64,000 nucleotides of DNA from Streptomyces platensis (GTDB lineage: Bacteria > Actinomycetota > Actinomycetes > Streptomycetales > Streptomycetaceae), in NCBI RefSeq assembly GCF_008704855.1, contig NZ_CP023691.1:7006001-7070000 (forward strand). The letters run 5' to 3'. The notes below the pieces were generated by a model. The model was not told the DNA's origin. It saw nothing but the letters and a program-made list of their open reading frames with translations, and made no database searches. Each line of letters opens with the position of its first letter. Position 1 is the stretch's first letter. Of this stretch, positions 57,751-64,000 are shown one piece after another. The translations under genes were made by a program, and so were the position numbers.

Positions 57751-58713
57751 CTAGGCAGTTCCGAGGGCGTCGCGCAGGAACGAGATGGCCTGATCGACGG
57801 CTGCGCGGGTGGCCTTGGACTGGCTGAGCGAGTTGAGCATCATGAAGTCGTGCACCGTGCCGTCGTAGCGCACCGTGGTGACCGGGACACCGGCGCCCCG
57901 CAGCTTCGCGGCGTACGCCTCGCCCTCGTCGCGCAGCACGTCGGCCTCGTCCACGATCAGCAGGGCGGGCGGCAGGCCGCTGAGTTGCTCGGCCGTGGCC
58001 TGATTGGGAGAGGCGGTGATCTCCGCACGCTGCTTCGGGTTCGTGGTGTAGGCGTCCCAGAACCACTCCATCAGCTTGCGGCTGAGGTAGTAGCCATCGG
58101 CGAACTCGTCGTAGGAGGCGGTGTCCATGGCCGCGTCCGTGACCGGGTAGTACATCGACTGCTGTACGAAGGTGACATCACCGCGCTCCTTGGCCATGAG
58201 GGCCAGCGCAGCGGTCATGTTGCCGCCGACCGATTCGCCGGCCACCACCATGCGCCGCGCGTCCAGGCCCTTCGACGCCCCCTCGCGCGTGATCCACTGC
58301 GCGGTGGCGTAGCCCTGTTCAATTGCCACGGGGTAGTGGGCCTCTGGTGACGGGGTGTACTCCACGAAGGCCACCGCCGTGCGGGCCCCGACCGACAGCT
58401 CCCGCACCAGACGGTCGTGGGTGTCGGCGTTGCCCAGCACCCAGCCGCCGCCGTGCATGTACAGCACGACGGGCAGCATTCCGGTAACGCCCTCCGGCTT
58501 GACGATGCGCACCCGCACGTCGCCCACGGAGGCCGGTACGGTGATCCACTCCTCGTCGACCGGCAGCTTGTCGATCGGCGCAGCCTGTAGGTCGTCCAGA
58601 ACCTTGCGCGCTTCGATGGGCTTCAGCTCGTACAGGAACGGGTGGTGCGAAGTCGCGTCGGCAAGCTCCTGCGCCGGCGGCTCCAGGACGATCGAGGCGG
58701 ATCGAGCAGTCAT
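57751..58713 (-). CDS. Alpha/beta hydrolase, HSL-type esterase/lipase
   Basis: 320 residues from ATG at 58713 with GGGAG eight bases upstream; a longer frame to 58794 exists. HSL-family motifs: oxyanion-hole MHGGGWVLGN, nucleophile VVAGESVGGNMTAA (GxSxG), acid Asp in VDEADVLRDEGE and catalytic His in TVHDFMMLN. An N-terminal cap region (LEPPAQELADATSHHPFLYE) covers the site. It has no signal peptide and hydrolyses short- to medium-chain esters or related carboxylic esters. The upstream stretch 58714-58978 shows nothing further. Confidence 0.9.
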   Translation of the reverse strand: MTARSASIVLEPPAQELADATSHHPFLYELKPIEARKVLDDLQAAPIDKLPVDEEWITVPASVGDVRVRIVKPEGVTGMLPVVLYMHGGGWVLGNADTHDRLVRELSVGARTAVAFVEYTPSPEAHYPVAIEQGYATAQWITREGASKGLDARRMVVAGESVGGNMTAALALMAKERGDVTFVQQSMYYPVTDAAMDTASYDEFADGYYLSRKLMEWFWDAYTTNPKQRAEITASPNQATAEQLSGLPPALLIVDEADVLRDEGEAYAAKLRGAGVPVTTVRYDGTVHDFMMLNSLSQSKATRAAVDQAISFLRDALGTA

Positions 58714-58978
58714 GACGATGCTCCCTGTCACTACCGAGAAGCCCATGGTGAAGAGGGCCAGGCGCGTAACGCCCCACCGGGGCCTCGACGTCACCGCACG
58801 TCCGGTTTCCGGCCGAGCCCCTGATCAAGCCCTCGATCGGGCGATATGCCCATCGTAGTCGCGGCCCTTGTGATCCTCGACTGCGGACGCCGATGGACGA
58901 GGTACGGAATACCCACCGGCGAAGCCGCCGTGATGGCGGCAGAGCCGGGCCCAGGCCGTCGCGGTAGTCGATGTCACG

Positions 58979-59206
58979 TCATGGCCGTGGCCGGCCGGCC
59001 GATGCGGTGGCCTCTTGGCTGTCCTCCTCGGCGCTGAATACGTGCACCACCAGGCCGGTCTCGCCGGGTGCTGCTGGTACGTGCAGCGTCTCGTGGTCCA
59101 GGGTGAGTAGCCCGGCCTCCGGGTGTCGCAGCCGCTTGCGCCCTGCCGCGCACATCACCACCTCGCCATAGCCCCAGATCCGCCGGAACTCGGCGCTGTG
59201 CGTGGT
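58979..59206 (-). pseudogene. Ligand-domain end of an MmyB-type HTH regulator
   Basis: Minus-strand frame EFRRIWGYGEVVMCAAGRKR, RHPEAGLLTLDHETLHVPAA and LVVHVFSAEEDS matches the C-terminal domain of MmyB/XRE-type regulators (RKRFHHPVVGxLTLDxExL). The N-terminal HTH is absent upstream, where an unrelated plus-strand fragment begins. Truncated. Confidence 0.65.
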
Positions 59207-59220
59207 TCTGATTCACCGGC

Positions 59221-59388
59221 ATGGCACCGCTCGAGCCGTTCGCGGTGTACGACGCGAACGAGCTGCCGCAGGACCGTTTCACGGCGGCGAAGCAGGAGTA
59301 CGGACAACGGCTCGACGGCCTCTTCACGGAGGAGCCCTCCACGTCCGCCCGCGCGGCTGAGCGACCGGGCAACCTCGCGGGGTCCTGA
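59221..59388 (+). CDS. Codon-biased 55-residue ORF, probably a fragment
   Basis: ATG to TGA: MAPLEPFAVYDANELPQDRF, TAAKQEYGQRLDGLFTEEPS. Third positions are strongly G/C. An in-frame stop lies 12 bases upstream, and there is no ribosome binding site. The composition resembles the C-terminal tail of a larger protein. Not recognised. Confidence 0.35.
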   Translation: MAPLEPFAVYDANELPQDRFTAAKQEYGQRLDGLFTEEPSTSARAAERPGNLAGS

Positions 59389-59400
59389 GCACGGACCTTC

Positions 59401-59719
59401 CTACTTGTTGTGCTGTCGGCGCACCATCTCGGTGATCCAGATGGGCGCGAACGGGGAGGTGCAGCCCCGGGGCGTCGGGTAGTCCTTGAGGACCTCCAGG
59501 CGCTCACCGATGTCGAGGGCACGGGTGCGGTGCTCGGCGTGCTCGATGCCGATCTGTGCCAAGCAGTGGTTCATCGCCCATTGCAGGCGGTCCGGGGCGT
59601 CTTTCATCTTTGCGTCGATGACGTCGATCGTCACCGTGTTTCTCGTTCACCTGGCGTGTCTTCGGGTTTTCGAGCGCGGCCAGCTCGGCCATCACCTCGG
59701 CCACCGTCGTCCCGGCCAC
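59401..59719 (-). pseudogene. DNA alkylation repair protein with large internal deletion
   Basis: N-terminal 28 codons (MAGTTVAEVMAELAALENPK, TRQVNEKHGDD) and C-terminal 77 codons (DVIDAKMKDAPDRLQWAMNH, LGIEHAEHR-like, LKDYPTPRGCTSPFAPIWIT) belong to AlkD-type HEAT-repeat DNA alkylation repair proteins, about 230 residues when intact. The middle HEAT repeats are missing and the halves are in different frames, joined near GGTGACGATCGACGTC. Inactive. Confidence 0.8.
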
Positions 59720-59939
59720 CTCAGCCTCCTGTCCCTCACGCGCGGGATTCAGCCTACGGCGGAAGTCGGCCGGCTGCCGTTCGCGCCGGTGCGGCGGCAG
59801 CGGCAGACACGAAATCCCGCATCTTCACGAGGTCGGTGAGGCCCGGCTCGGGGCAGGGTGGCAGCGGTGGCTGAGGGTGGTGCCGGCACCGGCGTGGAGG
59901 CCGGGAGCGGGGGAGGGCCCGTACAAGCGGGGGCTCGGT

Positions 59940-61004
59940 TCAGCCGGTGTCTGATGGTGCGGGTGGCAGGCGCAGATGTGCGAGGTCGTCGGGGACCGGG
60001 CTGGTGTGGGGCCACATGGGGGCGATGTCGGCGTCGGCTGTCGCGGGGGCGTCGGTCAGGCGCATGCGCTCACGCAGTCGGCCGTAGAAGTCGGTCGGTC
60101 CCAGCCGCGCGACGCGCAGGCGCTGCGGAGCCGCGTAGACACCGATCCAGTCTCCTGGGTCCAGCACACCGCGCAATTGGCCGTCGACGCTCACCGCGGC
60201 CCGGCCGGAGTGGCCCAGGACGCGTAGGGCGACGGGTTCGTGGGGTGCGGCGACCACCGAGCGGTTGAAGGTCATGTGCGGAGCTACCGGGGTGAAGACG
60301 ATGGCGTCGGCTCCGGGGGAGATGACGGGGCCGCCGGCGGCGAAGCTGTAGGCCGTGGACCCCGTGGGGGTGGCGACCAGGACGGCGTCGGCGGAGTAGG
60401 AGGCGAGCAGTCGGCCCGCGAGGTACACGCCGAGGGAGACCTGCCGGTCGCGTGCCAGTTTCTCCAGGACGATGTCATTGAGGGCGGTCACGTTCAGAGC
60501 CACCCCCCAGTCCAGGGCGGCAGCACACTCGGGACGCACCGGCGGAGGCGGCAGCGCGGGACCGCGACCGTAGCGCAGGAGGGTCTCCAGCTCCTCGGGG
60601 AGTTTCAGCGGACAGGACGCCCGCATCGTCAGCATCAGACGGGTCTCGATGTCCACTTGGCTGCGATGGATGGTGTCCAGCGCGTACTCGACGTGGTCGG
60701 CCGGGACCTCGGTCAGGAAGCCGAGGGTGCCCAGGTCAACTCCCAGGACAAGGGCGTTGTTCTGTGCGGCCAGGCGTGCTCCGCGGAGGAAGGTGCCGTC
60801 TCCTCCGAGCGTGACGATCAGGTCGGGGCTGCCGGCAGCGTCGACCTCCTCCCGCGCGTCCTGTCGTTCTCCGTCCTGACTCCACACGTCGATGGCGACG
60901 CAGCCGACATCCCGGCGTTCGCACCATCGCCGGACGACGTCGGCAGCTTCCAGGGCACGGGGACGTCCTCCGTGGACGACGATGCCCACCCGTTGCACGC
61001 TCAC
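59940..61004 (-). CDS. nadK: ATP-NAD kinase
   Basis: 354 residues from GTG with GGAGAGAGGAC upstream. The NAD-kinase signature is complete: IVTLGGDGTFLRGARLAAQN (67-72 GGDGTF), the NE/D-type ALNDIVLEKLARDRQ, and LVATPTGSTAYSFAAGGPVI. It phosphorylates NAD to NADP. Compared with typical actinobacterial enzymes (about 300 residues) it has a C-terminal extension (RMRLTDAPATADADIAPMWP) rich in Pro and Asp. Since core nadK normally sits elsewhere, this is probably a second, accessory copy; that is an inference from its setting among relics. Confidence 0.9.
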   Translation of the reverse strand: MSVQRVGIVVHGGRPRALEAADVVRRWCERRDVGCVAIDVWSQDGERQDAREEVDAAGSPDLIVTLGGDGTFLRGARLAAQNNALVLGVDLGTLGFLTEVPADHVEYALDTIHRSQVDIETRLMLTMRASCPLKLPEELETLLRYGRGPALPPPPVRPECAAALDWGVALNVTALNDIVLEKLARDRQVSLGVYLAGRLLASYSADAVLVATPTGSTAYSFAAGGPVISPGADAIVFTPVAPHMTFNRSVVAAPHEPVALRVLGHSGRAAVSVDGQLRGVLDPGDWIGVYAAPQRLRVARLGPTDFYGRLRERMRLTDAPATADADIAPMWPHTSPVPDDLAHLRLPPAPSDTG

Positions 61005-61083
61005 GTAACGTCCTCTCTCCGGGGGATGGTCCCGCCCCTGGCGGCAACAGAAGCGCCCACCGGCCCGGTTGGCTCGCGTTCAT

Positions 61084-61450
61084 GTCAGGTGGTCTTGATC
61101 GGCCTCCATCGATGACGAATTCGGCACCGGTGATGTTGCCGGCGCGCGGGGAGGCCAGGAAGGCAACGAGGTCAGCGACCTCCTGGGGTTCGGTGATGCG
61201 TCCGGTGGAGATGCCCATCTGCTGAGGTACGACCTGGTCAAGTGCCTCTTGCGCCGTGGCGCCCGCACTGGCCGCGACGGTGTCGGCGAAGGCGCCGGGG
61301 GCCGTCCAGAACGGGGTGCGTACCGGGCCGGGAGCGACGGCGTTGACGCGGACACCACGGGGAGCAAACTCCTCCGACAGCGCCTTGGTCAGGTTGCTCA
61401 GGGCGGCTTTGGCCGCTGAATAGTCCACGTGAGGAAGCGGGGCCTGGGGC
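61084..61450 (-). pseudogene. SDR gene truncated at both ends
   Basis: Reads YSAAKAALSNLTKALSEEFA, PRGVRVNAVAPGPVRTPFW and ITEPQEVADLVAFLASPRAG, NITGAEFVIDGG. The Tyr/Lys half and C-terminus of an SDR are present; the Rossmann N-terminus with the catalytic Ser is absent upstream, replaced by an IS5 fragment. At the end, one missing base turns the usual GG-L-I-K-T-T stop into an open frame that runs into the NAD-kinase gene. Confidence 0.8.
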
Positions 61451-61564
61451 CTCGGAAGGGGATGTCATGACGTCTGCCTCCTTCTGGGAGCAGCGTGGTC
61501 ACGTCGGTACACCTCCATCGTCAGCCGCTCGGCTCCCCGTCGCTCGGCGGAGCCGGGTGGTGCG

Positions 61565-61743
61565 GAAGAGGCGCCTGCCGTGCGGCCTCGGACTGGGCTC
61601 AATGTGTCGTCCACGATCCACAGCCGCTCGACTGGTTTCTGAGAGGCTCGGGCCGTCTCACGCGTGAGAAGCGGAAAGAGCTCTCGGGCCAACTGGTGTA
61701 CGGTCGCGGGCGAGAAGCCGTACAGCGGGCCGAGCTGCCACAT
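61565..61743 (-). pseudogene. IS5-type transposase N-terminal fragment
   Basis: Minus-strand frame MWQLGPLYGFSPATVHQLAR, ELFPLLTRETARASQKPVER, LWIVDDTLSPVRGRTAG. It aligns in order with the HTH and first-Asp region of the element at 52638 (MRQLAPLFGISKSAADRI, VLIVDGTLVPTRDHS). It probably broke the SDR gene downstream. Confidence 0.72.
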
Positions 61744-61777
61744 CGTCAGGTTCTTGCAGACTGCGGAGCGGGGGAGG

Positions 61778-62568
61778 TCACCCCAGGGCGCGGTCGAGAT
61801 TGAAGGCGGCGCTGATCAGGGCAAGGTGAGTGAAAGCCTGGGGGAAATTGCCCTGTTGGTCTCCGGTGTGGCTGATCTCTTCCGCGTACAGGCCGAGGTA
61901 GTTGGCGTAGGCGAGCATCTTCTCGAAGGCCAGCTGGGCTTCGTTCAGGCGCCCGGCGCGCGTGAGGGCCTCGACGTACCAGAAGGAACAGATGGAGAAG
62001 GTGCCCTCCTCGCCTTCCAGACCGTTTGGGCCGGCCTTGGGGTCGTAGCGCCAGACCAGGGAGTCAGAGACCAGTTCGCGGCCCAGGGCGTCAAGGGGGG
62101 ACAGCCACACGGGATCGCTGGGGGAGACGAACTTGGTCAGCGGCATCATCAGCACTGCGGCGTCGAGCAGACCACCATGTCGCCCTGGGAGAGTTCACAT
62201 TCCGTCCCCACGTCCCTTTCCTCTCGCTCCAGCGGCACCGAACGCACACCACCCGCCGGATGAGCCGGTCGCGGTCGGATGCGCCGGAGTCCGCCACGGG
62301 CATGAAGTTCTGGATCTCCCCCAGCCCGTCCTCGGTGAAGAAGCGGGTGATCAGCACATTGGTGTCCGGGAAGTAGAACTGTTTGGTGCTGGCCGGCACG
62401 GTGGGAGCCAGCGCGAACGCCCCGCCCCGCCCCGGTCCGCGTCCAGGATGGCCGCGAAAACACTCGGGGAGTCGAAAGAGGGCAGCAATACCAGTCGATG
62501 GCCCCGTTGGTACCCACCAGCGCCACCGTGCGCAGATTCCCGATCAAGCCGTGCTCAGCGATCGGCAA
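61778..62568 (-). pseudogene. GH15 trehalase/glucoamylase-like gene, deleted and frameshifted
   Basis: The front of the gene is at 62149-62568 in two frames: MPIAEHGLIGNLRTVALVGT, NGAIDWYCCPL, then after a shift ASTKQFYFPDTNVLITRFFT, EDGLGEIQNFMPVADSGASD. The back is at 61778-62155: SPSDPVWLSPLDALGRELVS, FSICSFWYVEALTRAGRLNE, YAEEISHTGDQQGNFPQAFT, typical of the (alpha/alpha)6 end of GH15 trehalases. The intact enzyme is about 600 residues; some 350 codons in the middle, including the catalytic region, are absent. Confidence 0.82.
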
Positions 62569-62895
62569 TAACGGACGGACTTGTGCTGTGCCGGTGCTCC
62601 AGACATCTCGTCACTCGCCGACGCTCCGCGTCGACTCCCTCCTCCGCCTTGCAGCTGCACGCACCAGACCCCGCTCCCTGATCCGGCCTGATCCAAACGA
62701 CAGACCCTAGCCGTTTCCAGCCGTGGCAGGGATCCCGGCCGGTGTTCGTTCCGGCCTTCCTCGGCACCCTGTACCCAGCACCTGTCCACAGCGCCGAAAA
62801 CGCAAGATCGAGGCGGATACGCGGCCCACTACGCCGCATTGCGTCGCACCCTGCTGAGGTGGCGTGCCCTTGGCGCTTGCCTTGCGCTCCCCTGT
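62569..62895. other. No intact gene
   Basis: About 330 bases without a recognisable protein in any frame. The right end continues into a codon-biased secreted-type fragment. Confidence 0.4.
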
Positions 62896-63015
62896 TTCAC
62901 CTCCACCGGCAGCGGGAACAGCTCCACGGGCTGGACCCCCACCGTGGTGATCACGATCCCCGCCGCCGCGGCGATGGGCACCTACACGGGCGCCGGGACC
63001 CACTCCGTCGCCTGA
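62896..63015 (+). pseudogene. C-terminal end of a secreted surface protein
   Basis: Reads FTSTGSGNSSTGWTPTVVIT, IPAAAAMGTYTGAGTHSVA and then TGA. The WTPTxxxTIPxxxxxGTYTGxxTHSVA pattern is the terminal beta strand set of extracellular adhesin-like domains. Nothing of the rest is visible upstream. Confidence 0.6.
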
Positions 63016-63423
63016 CGCCACGCCAAGGCTCGGCCGTGGCCGCTGCGGGGGCCGGCGCTGCACACGTCGTGGCGCGGCTTTCCCGCCCGGCCAGGCGGGG
63101 CCTTCGAGAAGCCGCCGGCGTCACGCAGTGGGCTGTTCGGGTGATTCGCACAACCAAGCCTTGTCACCCATTTGATATTATGGGTCACTTTGAGTAGTGG
63201 AACCGGTGGGCTGCCCATCCCTTGCCGGGGGCCGTGCTTGAGCGGTCGCAGCGGTTCTCCTGCGTGGCATCAACGAGGACCGTTGGCCGCCTCCAGCGCG
63301 GGCCGACCCGCCGCAGGCGGAGAGTCTCGCGGCGGCATTAACCGCAGCCACTGTCCCCGGGACTGATCTCAGCCCGGGGCAGTGGCCTGCGGGTCCCCGA
63401 TCCGCACTCAGAAAGGCCGCGCC
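63016..63423. other. Intergenic region before the propeller gene
   Basis: About 400 bases. A local AT-rich patch (63150-63200) and the 63380-63420 segment ending in GAAAGG should hold the promoter and ribosome binding site of the downstream gene. Nothing else is recognised. Confidence 0.45.
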
Positions 63424-64000
63424 GTGACCGACTTGACCCGACCCGATGCGCTGCTGTCCGCCGTCGCGCTGCCCCGGCAGCGCTCTACTGTGCTGGCGGC
63501 TGACACCACGATCCCCGTCGGCCTCTCCCCGCTGGGGGTGGCACTGTCCCCGGACGGGGGACGCGGCTATGTCGCGAACCGGGGGTCGGACACCATCAGC
63601 GTGATCGACACCGCCACCGACACCGTCACCGCGACCGTCGCCACTGCGGGCGGCCCGACCCTCACGGTGGTCTCCCCGGACGGCACCCGCGTCTACGTGA
63701 CCCTGAACGACGCCGGCGCCCTCGGGGTGGTCGACACCGCCACCAACACCCTCACGGCCACCGTCGCGGTCGGTGCCGGAGCCGTCGGGGTGGCGCTCTC
63801 CCCGGACGGCGCCCGCGCCTACGTCACCGGCCAGACCGCCAACACCCTCAGCGTGGTCGACACGGCGACCAACACCGTCACCGCCACCGTGACCACCGGC
63901 CCCGCGCCGGTCGGCGTCGCCGTCACCCCCGACGGGGCCCGTGCCTACGTCTGCTGCGTCGGCGACAGCGCGGTCAGGGTGGTCGACACCGCGACCAACA
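63424..64000 (+). CDS. YVTN-type beta-propeller repeat protein (runs off the window)
   Basis: At least 192 residues from GTG with GAAAGG upstream; the 3' end lies outside. It consists of tandem 42-residue repeats such as PLGVALSPDGGRGYVANRGS, DTISVIDTATDTVTATV, with VGVALSPDGARAYVTG and SVVDTATNTVTATV. YVTN-family repeats of this kind form a seven-bladed propeller. There is no signal peptide at this start, only a short leader (VTDLTRPDALLSAVALPRQR). Such proteins are often surface- or complex-associated, and the C-terminal part may add a PKD or adhesion domain. Confidence 0.85.
   Translation, partial: MTDLTRPDALLSAVALPRQRSTVLAADTTIPVGLSPLGVALSPDGGRGYVANRGSDTISVIDTATDTVTATVATAGGPTLTVVSPDGTRVYVTLNDAGALGVVDTATNTLTATVAVGAGAVGVALSPDGARAYVTGQTANTLSVVDTATNTVTATVTTGPAPVGVAVTPDGARAYVCCVGDSAVRVVDTATN

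Overview
This is about 64 kb of very GC-rich DNA with strong G/C bias at third codon positions, GGAGG-type ribosome binding sites, frequent GTG starts, an AfsA/gamma-butyrolactone receptor pair, a Streptoverticillium-type secreted transglutaminase, an AfsK/PknD-like kinase with a PQQ-type propeller, and an hsp18-type heat-shock locus. Together these point to Streptomyces or a close relative. The density of regulators, secreted proteins, insertion-sequence fragments and broken genes looks like a chromosome arm rather than a conserved core. No rRNA, tRNA, CRISPR array or complete biosynthetic gene cluster was seen.

Layout. 0-4 kb: a VOC protein divergent from a MarR regulator with two matching operators, a nuclease-like protein and a deacetylase-like lipoprotein. 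3.9-7.3 kb: an aromatic-catabolism set on the minus strand (FAD monooxygenase, extradiol dioxygenase, AraC regulator). 7.6-9.3 kb: a tightly linked pair, a CYTH-like protein and a pappalysin-type metalloprotease. 10-12.6 kb: HAD hydrolase, AfsA homologue and divergent receptor. 13-18.5 kb: secreted proteins including protransglutaminase, then the membrane kinase. 18.7-28.9 kb: a 10 kb minus-strand operon of four large proteins without signal peptides (DUF6603-like, two unrecognised giants of 761 and 1160 residues, and a fibre-like protein). 29.7-31.9 kb: Hsp20, its divergent regulator and two DUF2267 paralogues. 32-48 kb: single genes and divergent regulator/target pairs (ArsR with MFS, HxlR with a DHA2 exporter, MerR with an NmrA-like reductase) mixed with remnants. 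48.5-53.4 kb: an FG-GAP protein between two IS5-type left-end remnants, a broken phage-tail-lysozyme gene, an SDR-TetR operon and decayed IS5 copies. 54-64 kb: a PLP decarboxylase, a LysE exporter, an esterase, a NAD kinase and the start of a YVTN propeller gene, standing among many truncated or internally deleted genes.

How the genes work together. Several divergent regulator/target pairs carry perfect inverted repeats in the shared promoter, so their autoregulation can be read from the sequence. The AfsA, HAD and receptor genes could form a butenolide signalling module acting on targets outside the window. The four-gene operon at 18.7-28.9 kb is the best candidate for an undescribed system. 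Its order, spacing of 66-77 bases and matching architecture suggest co-produced parts of one assembly, but nothing in the window fixes a function. The right-hand third is an area of active gene decay in which intact genes sit between fragments.
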